A stretch of DNA of 64,000 nt from Patagioenas fasciata (GCF_037038585.1 NC_092523.1:30323501-30387500), one strand, 5' to 3'; positions 25,679 through 54,065 are shown, counted from the first letter of the stretch. Notes: a model not told the origin generated them from the letters alone. A program made the numbers and translations.

Positions 25679-26715
25679 GTCATACTAACAAGTAACTATT
25701 ATTAGTTACACAAAGATAATGGCGTGCATATTCGTTCATACTGGAATTTACATTTGGATGAGCTCCAAAGTCCTGCATACAACAGCATATGAAGTCTATT
25801 GTGTCCTCATCCTTCCCTTGTGTATTATTTTAATATAACAACTTGGTAAAAGATGGGGGAGTAGTATTTTAGGTATCACTTTCTGTTGCTCCAAAATGGT
25901 GCTGTTTTGCTTTTTAGTGTATACTGTTAACTACAGATTATGTCGAGAATGATTTGGTGTGATCTAAATAGAATTCAACTAGTCTTCTGTGTTTCTGTAA
26001 CAGTAATATTCTTCCATAGTAATCATGTATGTCTTGAACCTTATTAACTCAACTGGACTGCTAACTAAAGCCAACGCTGATGTGGTTTTGCTTGCAATGA
26101 TGGTATGCTTTCTTTAGCAATAAAGTGGCAAATACGCTATATTAATAGGAAAGGGGGCTGGAAAAATGTTTTAAGAGACTGAAAAAAAAAAACCTTCCCT
26201 TATCATAATGTATTTACATACATGTTTTAGGTGTTTGGTTTTGTTGCCCCCCCCTTTTTCTTTTTTTTTTGTGTGTATCCATACCCCATTGATATCTTCT
26301 GGAATGATGTGATAAAGTTGACACCAATTCTCTTGTTCTTAACAAGCTATAAATACAAATGGTTTGAGTGAACTGTAACTAGGCTTGTTGCTTGTTTGCT
26401 GTAACTCTTGCCTAGCCCAGTGTTTGCCCTTTTAAATACCAGGCAGATGTCTGCCTTCACTAGAACCTATGGGATGTTGTCAGACTGTCTTCATACACTT
26501 GTATAAGTCTAGTTATTATATGTCTATATTTTCTCATTGTTTCTTTTGAAATTTTACTGAACTGAAGAGGGGAATAAATAGTAAAGCAACCAACTACTGG
26601 GGGAAATCTAAGCATGACTGTCTTGTCTTTGCACACACCTATCTTCTGAGTAGGTACGATTCTGACAAATATGCAATTAGTCAATGTATGTAACATTTAT
26701 GCTTTTACAATTAGA

Positions 26716-26721
26716 AATAAA
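26716..26721 (+). terminator. Candidate PAICS polyadenylation signal
   Basis: An AATAAA lies about 1.04 kb after the PAICS stop. Other hexamers occur at 26119-26124 and 26892-26897, so alternative 3' ends are likely. The choice cannot be settled without transcript data. Confidence 0.4.
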
Positions 26722-29700
26722 CTATTGAATTCAAAGCTTTTTCATGGAGATTTATTAAGTAAGCACATGTAAAAACTAGCCCTCAGCTGTGGTATGTAAC
26801 TTCAGGACTGTCAGCCAGGTAATATTCTTGTAAGAGGCTTATACACTACAGCCTGCATAGAGTGATATGAAGTGGCAGTCCTCTGGAAGATAATAAAGTA
26901 GCAGAGTGTTTCACTGTTACAGCAAGCTGTGTTGCTTTGTTCCTCAATGTACTGCTTTGTGATTGTGTGGTCAGGCTTACCCTTAGTGTAACTGGATTAA
27001 ATGCTGCTGCTGGCCTTATTCACAGGAAGGGGCCACATCTTGTGTGTGGCTGTAGAGAAGAGCTTTAAACACTGCTCCCAACAGTGCTGTCTTCTGGAGT
27101 TAAGTGTAGGGTTTTTTGATTGGCCAAAGCTTACACTAAAGCAAAATAATTAGGACTCTCTTCTTAGTCTTGAGGGCAGTTGCTTTTCTAATGAATTTCT
27201 ACATGAAATATCAATAATAGTGAGGGCTAGTGATGACAAAGGGGTTGAAATTCGTTGGAGGTACACCATCCCTGTGGAAGCACTGACTTTAAAGTGAAGA
27301 TCCTCCAAACACTGTCTTGGCAAACAAGCTATTTACCTACCTACTTATGCTAAGCACATCTGAAAGTGTGCTGTCCCCTAGCTCTCCTAAAAGAGAGTGG
27401 TATTAACTTCAACTAGCAAAAAAAATAATGGGTGAAAAGAGATGAGTGCTTGCTTGCTTTGGTGAGCAAATTGGATCAGCTTATTTTGTAATCAGACAAG
27501 AACTAGAGCCAAGAACTGTACAGAGAGTGCAGCACTTCTTTCTCCTGGGGGCAGCTACCTCAGCTGTGTAACAATACATCACCTGAGGGTGAAGTTACAC
27601 AAGAGGTGAAGGTGTCATTTCCTATTCTTCCCCTCCCTGTTCCACTGTGTGTGTTAACTCTGATAGATAGTCAACCTGACAGGCTTACAGTCATCTGCAT
27701 GCCCTAGTGTCATGGTGAGACACAACTGCAGCCAGCCATTCCTGTCTCTTTTTCCACCTGCATTGCCACGTTGCATTGCTGTCTCTGCACAGTCTTCCCA
27801 CACATAATAAAAATCAGTAACGGACAACGGTTTGAGTGTTACACCTGGAATATGCTGTGCTGTCTCTGGTTACTTTTCTCAAATTACTTGCGCCCTCATT
27901 TGTAAAATTGTGCCAACTTATGCTGGGCAAGAACATGCAGAGTACTTTAGTTGCCACGGAGATGGCCATTCTTCGGCTTTTGGATGGTGTGGGCTGTTTA
28001 GGGTTTTTTTTTTGGTGCAGTCTGTACTGAACGCTCAGAATCAAACCCTTGCTTGAGCAGTTGCTTTGCAAAGAAATACTACAACACAGCACTCAGCATT
28101 AGCAGTGTGGTGTTGTGATCAGCAAATGAAACCTGTGAGGTCTATCATATCTGCAGGAACTTTATAGAGTTGTCATAAAGGCAGAAGTGCTGCATATCAG
28201 CTGTTCAGTTGGTTAGCTGGAAGTTCTTCATATTCTGCTGTGGAATGAAAATACTTTCCTTTGGTTCAGTATTCCAGCTATTACATAGATGCAACAACTT
28301 GAGCATTTCTATATCCAGAAATCGCTCTTGTAGCAGTTAGGATTTTTTTGTCCAATTTTAAAAGCTATCCCAACACATTATTGAAAAGTGCTTATATTCT
28401 CACAAAAACTACTACACAGAGGGGTTACTGAAAATTATTTGCATATTAAAAATTGAATTGGAATACTTGTAATGAAAATCTAATTCTTAAGCACCTGCTG
28501 TGGAACCTAGGACCCTTGATTAGATCAATTAGGAGAGCTACCTGCTTAACAGTTTAACTTCTTTAAAGATATCAGCAAGGAGTGTTTAGACTTCACAGAA
28601 GGAAATGCTGAGGGCAGGACTAGCTTTACATCCTACACTGCTCCAGGTACTGGTGAGTAGCACCTGGTGTTCAGCCTCTATGGTATCATTTCATTTCCAA
28701 AAAAAGCCAACCCCAAACTCAAAAAGCCCTTTTGTAAAATATGTGAGGGAAAACCATCCATGGCTCCCACTGATTTAATCCTCCATTCACAGTTCAAAGA
28801 CTAAAGCACCATTCCAGGACACCAAGGTTGTGGGTTTAATAACCTCTTAATCCCTTCTCTACAGGGGAAAAGCAATAAAAACTTTTCTGTTACTTCTTAG
28901 AAGAGTGCTTTAACCACCACAGGCATGTGGACATCTGTAGGAGAGGAAGATCCTAATTTCCCCCTTTTCCCCCCACACTGTTTCAGTTTGTTTCCTTAAA
29001 TAACTTCAATGGGGTTGGACCACAGCAATACTGCCATTGCCACTAGAGCTTTGGGTTTCTGCCTTGGCAGTCTTGTAGCAGGCCTTAGACATGTCCTGTT
29101 GTCTTTCTTTGGGATGGAAATGGTGACGACTATGAAATATCAGCTCAGCTACACTGGGAGCTTTCTGAAGGGCTTGCTTCCTGAAGGGTATACATCCAGA
29201 GAGTAAGAAGGTCTTAGAGAAGACAGAAGGTTTGTTGTTCCCCATAGAAGGTAAAATTCAAAAGTTCTTGAAGAAGGAATTCAGATATATTTGCATGGAA
29301 CTTGGAAGAATTAACAATAACACCTTTTCTCTCACTTTCTCCCCTCCTGATGACAGATGTCATCACCAGGAGGATATTGTGACAGAAAAAACAGAAGAGC
29401 AAGTAAGTTGCCAAAAGCTGAACAGATGCTTGAGAATATCAAGCATCAAGTTGAAGTCTTTTCAAGAATGGAGGTTTTCACAGAAAAGAACACACTGTCT
29501 GTCACAGGAACTTGGGGCTTCCAAGGTACCAGGTTTCATACAGAAGGGGACAGTAGGCTGGAATGTCTGACAACAGCTCTGATAAAGGGGCAAAGGAAAG
29601 AGGATGGGCTGTGGCAGCCCCAGCAAGTGACCCCCAGCCAAGACCAAGCGCAGTCTGATGAGGGAAACAAACAAATCAACCCAAAAGGAAAATAGAAAAC

Positions 29701-31515
29701 CCCCAACCAACCACCAGCACCTTACAGCATCATCAGAGAGAAGGTAGCCCACTTTGCCAAGCACCTTGTATAGCTCTTTATGCTGATAGAAATAAAAATA
29801 TTCCTAGCAGACTAGAAAGCCTTGAACACAAGGAACTAACACTCACACAAACAGATTATATAGTTAAGTAGTTTAAGATGCCGAACTCCAGAAAATGTCT
29901 ATTTAGACTGGAAAGTGACTGTATTTGTCTTAATATAGCCCAGGTCCCTGTCCCCAGTTTCCCATTACATCATTCCCCTTTTCTAACACACGTAAACTTG
30001 TAGTAAATGGCCAACTTTCTAGCTAGTACAGGTTCATATTCAGTCTGCTTTGTAAGTTATTTCCAATATAGAACTTTCTTCCATCTATGTTACCAAACAA
30101 AATAAAACCCCTTAACTAGAAGTAAAAAAGACTTCTTTACCAACTTTTTCCCTCTAACATTCAAAACGTGTTTTCCTAGAGAGCCTACCACATCCTCACA
30201 GGCACTCCTGACTGCATTTCAGTTACATCACTTGTACCATCTCTAGTGCAATTAATGTTTTAAAATCCATAGTGAAATCCTGCTATTTGCCTTTGTTCGT
30301 ACAAAGTATAGCATGGTACCTCTCTGAGCTATTTACTAGAATGTCTATGCGAACATTCAGGCAAGCTTGTTCTGCCCCATTCTAACTGCACAAAGTGAGA
30401 AAGTCTGGACCACAAAACAACCACTAGAAAAAAATCTCAAGAGGCCTCTTAAAAAAAAACAAACTTTCCTTTCCATTCTCAATTTCATATCATTCCCAAC
30501 AGCACCCACAATGATTATGCATGTGGAATAGTTACTGAAGGGTAGCACTTATCAGTCTTAATGCAGCATGTGTTAATTCCAGTAACTGCTTTTTTTGTGG
30601 TCGTTGCTCCTTATTTTTTTAATAAATTCTTCTCTTGCCTGGTTTATGGTTCCAGAATGAGAACTTATATATGCACAGGACAGTGCAAGTCAACTGACAC
30701 TTTATCTGAATGCTTATTTTATTAAAAACTCAAAGTATAAAAATGCCTAGAAGCCACCTCTTCCAACAGACTAGGGAATACTCAATTTCAAAATTAAAGC
30801 TCTTGGCAAGAAAAAAAACCCAAACAAATAAAACACACAAAACCCAACATAACATTATTTTTGGTATTTCAAGCCTGGCTATAGGGACTTTTCTCTGTCA
30901 AGAAAAAAAAAATCCCATCACCTGCATTTTTAAGAAGATCATGGTGATACAAAGACTAAGTTTCTAAGGTTATGTGCTGAGGTGGAGAAATGGAGGATCG
31001 CCTTTCTTTTACTATGCAAATAAAGCTTTCCAAATATCAATCCAGGACCTTCTTCATACAATAAAGAGTAAATTTACCCTAAATAGAAGCCCACATGAAA
31101 AATGATCCACCAGATTTCTGGTTGCCTGTACTATCTCAAGCCTTAACTTCCAGAAGAGAACAAGGCCACTGCATCTGATTAACAAGTCTGTGAAACACCT
31201 ACGTGTTCCGCAAGAACAGTTTCCCACAACTTTTAAGTTTTGTGAAATGCAAATTTCATACATGGAACCACCTTAACTTAAACAAAGTAGATACAAAAAG
31301 CAGGACACCAGCAAGACACTTGTCTGACCAACAATCGGTCTGAGCCAGGTACTCTGTCAGAGACAGATTATGTACCTACCAATTACATCCTGAAGTGCCC
31401 ACAACCTTGATGTAGGTTAAACAGCTGCTCCTGGATTTACTTAAGATCCCAGAATAGAAGCATATGGAAGCTTTTTAGTTTCTGATAAAGTTAAAAATAT
31501 TACAAACTTTTAGCT

Positions 31516-31521
31516 TTTATT
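31516..31521 (-). terminator. Candidate LONRF1 polyadenylation signal
   Basis: TTTATT on the plus strand reads AATAAA on the minus strand, about 1.05 kb past the LONRF1 stop. It is followed by a T/GT-rich stretch in the minus direction. A second hexamer at 30718-30723 could serve a longer 3' UTR. Confidence 0.45.
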
Positions 31522-32569
31522 GAAAATTAAATATATTAGCAAAAGCAAGATTTAAGAAATACTTTACAAATGATTTACATACAAGAATGCCAGTATCAGA
31601 CATATTCACAAATATGCAAACCTTTAATTACAAAAAGTACCTATTGGCAGCATGATGCTAACCTGGCCACTGCAGTGTGCTCTACTATTGATATGAATAA
31701 GGCATAGAACTCACATTTGCACCAACTTAAAAAGTTCAAATAAAACTTTAAGCTTTTAAATCCTGGATGTACAATCCCCAATACACACACACGCACACTC
31801 TAAGATTTCTTCTAAGCTCTAGACACTAAGTGTGTGCTCTGGAAGAACAACCAGCCTGAAAAGTCCAGTAGAAGTGTAACTAGTATTAGCATTGAGTTTT
31901 CAGTTTCCTCTTTAACATGTACAGGCCTAGGTATGTAAACCATATTCACAGTTTAAGTATTTTCAGACAGAAGTACCTTTTTTTTTTTTGCATTTGTTCC
32001 TTAAAATTGGCTCTCAGTTCAGCATACAGTTCATGTCACCTGTTTTGTGATGCATACATTTACAAGATAACTTAAAAATCGGTGCCATATTCATGGTCAA
32101 GATAATTTAACAAGAGTAGTAATATCCAACAGTGACATTCAATACTATATTTCAAATATTTGTGCAAACAGCAAAAGAACAATTGAGGCAAACTTTTGCA
32201 AAACTTTAATACCTCCTCAATGTTGTAAACTTGGACTGTCAGCCTTAACTCCTGCACTTCCCACAGCTTTAAAAAGTCAGTGGCTAAAATGGTCAAGTCT
32301 CAAAAATGTTCTCTTCTACATAGTGCAAATTGTAATGTAGGTAACGTGAGAAACATATCTAGCTGGATTGACTGTGCAATCATCAGTGGTCTTCTCTCAC
32401 AGCTCAAGTGTGCATTCAGAGAACCACATGGTTCAGGAACTCAGGAGGGTGGGGAAGAGCAGTTCCATTACACTTCTCAAACCAGTGCTAGATGTGCAAA
32501 AGGCAGCAAAATTCCAGCTGCTACTACAACCAGAACAGAGTAACTTTTCAGGAAGACCCAGGCGGTTAG

Positions 32570-47536
<14,967 letters not shown>

Positions 47537-48424
47537 CGGCTGCCCGGCTCCGCCGAGGGGGGTGTGGCGCTCCGGCCGCCGGGCTGGGCTCCGCGCGCGG
47601 CGCTGAGGCACTGGCGGCGCGGGCAGCAGGAAGCGAGACAGCCTCGCGGGCGGGGGACGGGGGGGGAGAGGCGATCACGTGCGCGCCTCTGCGCGCGCGA
47701 CCCGGGGCCGCGATCCCCCGCCCTGACGAGCCGGCGGCGCGCGCCCAGCGCTGCCCCCCTTTCAAACCGCCTCGCCGCGCGCCCTCACCCCTCCGGCTTA
47801 CATAAAGCTCTACGTCAGCTGATCGCCGCGCGAGCCGGCCATTGGCGGCGGGCGGCGCCGCGGAGGGGCGGGCAGGAGGAGGTTACAAAACACGGACCCA
47901 TGCGCGCGCTGTAACGGGGTGGGGGGCGGGGCTGGCGCCGGGCGGCCCGGGCGTGAATCAGGTGGGGGGAGAGGGGGCGGGAAGGCGTTCCCCCCGCGCA
48001 GCCCGGCCCGGAGCGGGGCTCGGGGCGCAGCCCGCCCCGCCTCCCCCATCCCGGGGCTGAGAGTGCGGCGGGGCCGGGGGGCGAGGGGGAGAGTGGTTTA
48101 ACGGGGCAGAGGTACAGGCCTGCGGGCTCCGGGTTGCCCCGTGGGAGCGGTGCCGCTCTGAGGAGCGGCCGCGAGGGTCGCGCGTCGGCAGCGCTGCTGG
48201 GGCTGCGTGGCGGGCGCGGGAGGGAGTCCAGCGCGAAGGGATCGGGCCGCCGGCGCGGGAGAGGGATCTCCGAACGCCTCGGGGGTCCACGGGGTCTGTA
48301 GCTGCCGGGGCCCTGGAGGGTTCACCTGGCGGTGCCCGTGAGGCAGCTGCGCGGGGCCAATCTCCCGGTGGCTGCCGCTCACACTCGCCCGACCGCTTGG
48401 GCTGGCTCCTTTTCCTTCTACCAT

Positions 48425-48858
48425 AGGTTTTTAACGGAGGACACGATAAAAGTTACAAGATTAAGAAAAAGCTCTTTGTCGTTAGGGTTTATGTAGTTCT
48501 CACTCTTCTCTTGAATGTTTCCAGTACTTTGCGTAGCGTGCGCATAGGATGGGGTCCGATGCTTTCGTTGTTCAGAGCTGCTGTGTACTTGCTGTGCCGT
48601 AACAGCCACTTGGTGCAATTAAACCTGATGTTTTCCACAAGTGTAAAGTAGTCAGTCGAGCGCTTTTGTGGAAGTACCTGATCTGCTTTACCTAAACAAA
48701 GTAGAAGTTGCAGTATGGTTTTGTGGGGAAATCTTTCCAGATGTATGTCAGCCTCTAATGAAAGTTTTAAGTCTGTTGCATAAGTGTTATGTATTTGCAG
48801 TTGCTATGATGCTTTTTTTTTTTTTTAAAGTTAGAAGGCTGTCATAAATTCAGAAGTC
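48425..48858. other. Spacer between the LONRF1 CpG island and the candidate upstream gene
   Basis: This AT-rich stretch contains a T-run (48813-48826) and no exon I can support. It would contain the 3' UTR of the candidate transmembrane-exon gene if that gene is real. I see no canonical AATAAA on the minus strand here. Confidence 0.4.
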
Positions 48859-49126
48859 TCAGATAAGTACAATAGTTCTTCTAAAACCTTCCAGATAAGG
48901 CTTACACATCAGGAAAATTAATTTATGGCCTTCTGAAAGGAACGAAGCTATATTTGTCTTCAGCTGTATTTCATGTATGACAGGCTGGAGGATGATACTG
49001 AAGGTTGTTAAGAGGGCTATCAGCAAAGATGCCAGGACTAGAAATAACCAGATGGATCTGGATTTATATCCAGGTGTTTTGTCTGAACTCAACCACTCTG
49101 AACTACATCCTTTGCCTTTCAAGTTC
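48859..49126 (-). CDS. Candidate last exon with one transmembrane helix
   Basis: On the minus strand a strong acceptor (a T-rich tract ending ggctttag) is followed by an open frame from 49126 to a stop at 48859. It encodes about 89 residues. A hydrophilic stretch (GCSSEWLSSDKTPGYKSRS) precedes a typical transmembrane helix (IWLFLVLASLLIALLTTFSI), followed by about 40 residues with a second, weaker hydrophobic patch. The exon would begin in phase 2. It could be the 3' end of the unrecognised minus-strand gene described for 51.9-63.1 kb, or an isolated coincidence. I do not recognise the protein. Confidence 0.42.
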
Positions 49127-50249
49127 CTAAAGCCAAAGAAAAAAAGATGTTAATGGTAATTGAAATATGGGGGAGAACATGAGTGTATTTTAAATATTAA
49201 GAGGTAGGAAAGATTATTTCTTAGAGTAATTCATTAAAAAAATGGTGTGAGTTAGGAAGTGACAGTCTAAAGCAAGATCAAAGTAGAAGAGATGCCTGTA
49301 GTGTGAACTTGAACGGTGGTGAAATGAGGTAAAATGCTTTCAATTATTATGAATAGTTTTAATGTGTTATAGATTCTGTTTTAGATGTATGAAGTGTGAG
49401 CTGCCTTGTCACAAAGTATCAGGGAGACAAGAAGAGAATTTGGACAGAAGTAAAGCTCTGAAAGAAGTACTGTGGGTCATGATTAAAGAGAACAGTAATT
49501 TCTTTTGCATTTCAGATTAGATTACGTATAGAAATGGAGAAGAAAAATAAAACAGGACAAAGTTCAGGGCTTTGTGGAACTTCCTTTAAAAAACGGAGTT
49601 AGGATAATAAGGTTGTCATCCTCTGTGGGAACAATTATGAACAAGTAAAAATGAAAATCTGTTTCTTTCCACCATTGTATTTCTAATGATTCTTATAAAA
49701 GTTTGTATGTCAGCATTCATACTGATGATTCAAGCAATGTTGTCAGCTGTCATCAGCTGTTTTCCATAGTTTCCAGTGTACAGGAGCAAAATACTTGCAG
49801 GGTCTTAGAGCAGAAGAGTTGAGTTTTTCCCATCACCCTTCACTTCAAAACAGTTAAAAAGAGTGTAAGGAGGCAGCTGGGGTAGGATGGCTGCATAGAT
49901 AGGTGGGGAGCTTGCCATTTTACACTGCTTCCACCAGTTTTAGAAATCTGTCTGTAGTTAGTACTTTTCTTCAGAGCTTGCTGTTTCTGCTAGCATTATT
50001 TACTGTAACCCCTCACTGTCTCTTAATGTTTAGGATGCATGTTGTTCTCTACATTTACAGTTGCCCTTATTTTCTTAGGTTTCTCTTGGGAACTCAGGAC
50101 TGCCAGGCATCAAAGAGGAAAAAAATTGTCTAGGATCAGATAGAGAAAAGACTGGTATTTGCTTAAGTTTGTTCTGTGAGGTTGTAGAGGGAGGTTGAAA
50201 CAGTTAATTAGGTTAAAGATACAGACTTCTTATTCTTAAACAAGTGCCA

Positions 50250-50560
50250 GCAGTATGTTACAAGAATATAGGGAATCCTATGGATATCAAGTTGATTTTG
50301 GAACCTGGCAGACTGTGACTAGGTTCAAGAAGAATTTAGAGAAGTTCATAGAAAATAATCATTTACATAAATATAATCACTTTTGTATCAGGAAAACCCT
50401 GAGACACACATCTCTGGAATCTGGGAGATTATGTAGGGAGAAATCTGACCATATATTCACCTAATCCTTATTCTATAGACTTTCATTTTGATCAATATTG
50501 GAAACAGGATACTGGGCCTGCTTGAGCCTTAGTATTACCCAGTGTGTTTATCCCTTATAT
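50250..50560 (+). mobile_element. Ancient CR1 remnant (sauropsid-wide type)
   Basis: Plus-strand landmarks ctaggttcaagaagaatttag, agagaagttcatag and, at the 3' end, ggaaacaggatactgggc followed by attacccagt match the order of the old CR1 3' end familiar from turtle and crocodile genomes. Divergence is high and edges are approximate. Confidence 0.6.
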
Positions 50561-51864
50561 CTTTAAGCTACAGTTGATTCTTCAAGTTTGCGTTTTGGTG
50601 CATCATTTCACCTTTGGCATATTTAAATAAACAAGAAAAAATTCCAGTTTTCTAATCTCTCACTCTGTTACTGTCAGGATGTGATAGTTATGTAAGAGAG
50701 GGGGAAAAAAAAAAAGGCATGCAACTTTTTACTAGATTAGATAACGCACACAGTGCTTCCACCACTCCATTAAAAATAGAACACACATAGAAATCTCTGG
50801 TGTTTTTGTTTTTTGCCTCTTGTAGGGTGAGATAAGTGATAGTTTAAAAAAACAAACCCATGCCATTGCACAGTTCACACAGGCAATTCAAAGAAAGATT
50901 TCAGGGACTGTCTTCCTCCTTCCTGCTGTAGAGCAGTATTTTACAATTGCTTATGTAAGTCTTGGTTGTCCTTGTTCAGAAAGGTACTTACACAGTACTA
51001 TGCCTTCAGTACAGTGAGGAAGAAGTACATTCCTTTCTTATGCTTTTTAAGCCATTAGTCAGAATGCTTCTGTAAGCAATTCCTTGTACAAATAGTTTGT
51101 GCAACATAATTAAATGTGAAATGATAATAAAATAGTGTTTAAAATGGTATTTAATCCCACTTTAGGTAAATTATACACATTTATTCTGATTGAAGATCTT
51201 CAGAAATTGACAGCAATATAAACAAAATGAAGGAAAACAAACCTAGGCTAAGGGAGCAGGCAGTGGACCTAAAAATACTTGTGTGCTGTAAATCTGGAGC
51301 CAAGCCCCAATTTTACAGTCTCTCTTGGCATATATCTCAAGAAAAAGTAGTTAATTTAAGAGCAATGTGGTAATGGCTTTCTGGCTATTTTCCCTCTGCT
51401 TCTTTAAAGGTAGCTAGCTAGCTATCCAGCTGTTGTAATGTTTTGCCAAGATATGTGTAGCAAAAGCAAAAAAAGAATTAATTGGAGAAAGATTAGGTTA
51501 GGTAAATGAGAGCCATACTCTTAAGAAAAGGTATAATGTTCCTCAGAACTGATTCTTCTATTGGGAAACTATTATCACCTTTTCTTCTAGAAGAAACAAA
51601 TAAACATAAACCCCCAAATCTCAAGCCATATTAAAAAAAAAAGACAATTCTTGAATGGCATAGCTTTTGAAGACCTTAGCCAGTGATACTTGAATCACTT
51701 CATCCATGGCTAAGAAATAATGAGTCCTCAGAACCAATTTGGTTTTGTTTTGTTTCAGTTTGTTCTTTGTTGCTTAGTAGACTTTTGGGGCTTCAGTGAG
51801 CTAGTTCTGGCAGACTTCTAAATGGAAAAATGCTCAGCATTGCTGCAGTAAACCAAATGCTAAC

Positions 51865-51932
51865 CTTTGTTCGTGCGGTGTTGGGCAGAAGTTGGCTTTG
51901 AGTAATTTTTTTAGGTACAGGAGTCCACAAAG
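51865..51932 (-). CDS. Candidate small exon (unrecognised minus-strand gene)
   Basis: A 68-nt segment lies between an AAATGCAG acceptor and an ACAAAG/GTTAGC donor. It reads LWTPVPKKITQSQLLPNTAR, rich in Thr, Pro and Lys, like linkers in cytoskeletal or nuclear proteins. Entry phase is 1 and exit phase 0. The frame is open further upstream until a TGA at about 51952-51954, so a longer exon would require reading that stop. Support is splice-signal context only. Confidence 0.27.
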
Positions 51933-53986
51933 CTGCATTTGCAGCTTGGTCTCAAAAGTAAAGTAGAGCTGAACAGGGCAGGTTGCTGCCAGTATCTCTG
52001 GCATTTCTGCACAGTATGGGTCTTCCAAGGGATCTTAATTCCCTTTGAGGAAATTGTAGCTGTGAGTTCTCAGTACTTCTGAAATAAGGCCCTTAGTAAA
52101 TTATTTCATTACACTTAGTAATTATGTATGCACTAGTGAGTATAAAAAAGCCAACTGCATGTTAGAAAGATAGGGATCTCATTAAAAATAAAAAGGGAGG
52201 CAAAACATAATAGGATCTAAAATGCTTAACCAGGTAGAGTAAAGACAGAGAGAGAAAGTTTATTGGCTAGATCCAATAAAGGACTCAAGTACCTAAAGCA
52301 GGATTTAGGGAGAATTCAGGTGCCTAAGTCCAAAAATGCGATCTGAGAAATCTCACACTGCTGCTGCCTAACCCAGGAGAAACCTAAAATCAGAAGGCGC
52401 TTCCTTGATTTTAATTTATGTTTTCAGAGTGTCTAGGATTTTACTTCTGTGCGCATTCCATGTGCAGCAGCTAGAGTAGTTTCCCATTCAGCCATTTAAA
52501 ATCCTCAGCTTAAGTGTCCCAGGGCTGCATTTTGTCAGTAGTCTCAGGCCACACCAAGCACACATTCAGAGGTTCTTAGTTCAGTGTAGTTGCTGCTTTT
52601 AACATGAAGGATGGATAGATTGAATAACCTTCTATTCAGCAGCATATCTGTTGGATTACTGATATAAGAGTTGGAAGATTCAGTTTAGTTCTGTCTGAGA
52701 GTGTTCAAACCCATCTCTCCCTCAAAGTAATCTATCTTAAAGAATGACTGCATGAATTTAAATTGTCTTGGGAGCATGAATTAGTGATGAGGATCTGTCA
52801 CTCCCTGCTAAATGTCCTGTTCCTTGGGATAAATCTCACATGTCATTTCTGTTCCTGCAGACTATGGAATTCTTTGCTTCATAGTGGCACAACTTTACCA
52901 GCAACAGAGCAGAGTTGTCTTTGTTTTCAATAGCCCTGTCTCTTGCTGGGTGGGATCACTCTTCTGCTATATGTTAACTGGAATCTTTTTTGGTTAATGG
53001 GGATACATAGCAACAATAGGTTGCTATACGGGACACATTTGTTTTCTCACGTCCTTCTGTTATCCTGGCTGTGATTTAACAAAATACAACAAACTCTGCT
53101 CTATTTTTTTTTTTTTTTTTATTAACAGAATAGTATTTGGATTTTACAGTTGAGAGAGGACTCTAGGCTGTGAATTGTAAGCACACTGAAGTGTCTGTGT
53201 CTTGGCCTGAGTTAATTTTCTAAGGAGTTGCAATAATACTGCTGCATTTCTTGCAGGCTAGCATTATACAACTGTGATGCTGCAGGACAGTACCAAGTTT
53301 CATCATACATACTGTATAGCATACATGGGTATTTCATGTGGAGTTATAGATTCTTTGGTTGAGAAAGGAAAACTAGAAAAGTGGTTTACAGTCCCATGGT
53401 TTTAAGTGTTCAGTTAACTCGTTCCCTTGCTTGCACCATGACTTTTTAAATGCTACATAGTTGTCACACGCAATGTTGGCATGTTTGGATATATGTGAAT
53501 ATGTTTGTGTGGATATTAATATCAGCTGCCATTAATAAGTCTGATTCAGTAAACCTGAAAAATTATACTTTGGAATTGTGAAAATACATTGACTATCCTG
53601 GAAACACCCGTGAGTGGAGCCATTAATTTCCCTGTTTTCATGTTTGTTGCATTTTTTTCCCCATAGACAATGATATGTGGTTGTGCATTCTAAAAGATAC
53701 CCGAATGTTTCTACATGTGTGGGACAACAAACTAAAAATGCAATTAAGGAGGTTTTATTTTAAATTGCTCCAGTTTAGAAAAGTAATTTAGCTCCAGATA
53801 TGACATGAGTCATATTTGTGTTTTCTTTAGGAAGAGAATTCTTGGATTGATTGGACTCCTTCCTTCTGCCATTGTTGCCCGGTAGGAGAGTTGCATATAA
53901 TCAGATTTATAAAATAGCTAAATATTCAATAGAATATTTGCTCCTTTTAATATGTGTTGTAATTATTCAAATAGTAATGCACTTAC

Positions 53987-54065
53987 AGCTTGAAATACTA
54001 AATTTAAAAAGATACAGAGCTCTGAATAATCATTTATTCTTGGAGTTAAAGCTGTTAGTGCAGGA
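53987..54065 (-). CDS. Candidate small exon (unrecognised minus-strand gene)
   Basis: The segment has a good acceptor (ttcacttacag) and a near-consensus donor (GTAAGT). The 79 nt are open in one frame (phase 2 in, phase 0 out) and read PALTALTPRINDYSELCIFL and on. It shows no recognisable family. Confidence 0.3.

Larger units (their letters stand above)
25679..32569. other. Convergent spacer between PAICS and LONRF1 (3' UTRs plus intergenic)
   Basis: These 6.9 kb separate the two stop codons. The left end contains the PAICS 3' UTR with AATAAA hexamers at 26119, 26716 and 26892. The right end contains the LONRF1 3' UTR. In between is AT-rich sequence. Open frames near 27.8-28.1 and 29.0-29.7 kb lack splice context and recognisable similarity. 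I see no recognisable repeat element here. Confidence 0.6.

Noticed and set aside
29009-29764. Cluster of open frames of 65-112 codons on both strands between PAICS and LONRF1
   Set aside because: There is no start context, acceptor/donor pair or recognisable domain. The frames overlap each other, as expected by chance in a region poor in TA-rich stops.
51000-51090. Possible minus-strand exon with a GTAAGT donor at about 50980
   Set aside because: Every frame meets a stop before the donor when entered from the available acceptor, so it was left out of the candidate gene.
53831-53881. Possible 51-nt plus-strand exon (ttttctttag acceptor, ccg/gtagga donor)
   Set aside because: A single isolated segment with no partner exon on the plus strand; splice-like motifs of this quality are common.
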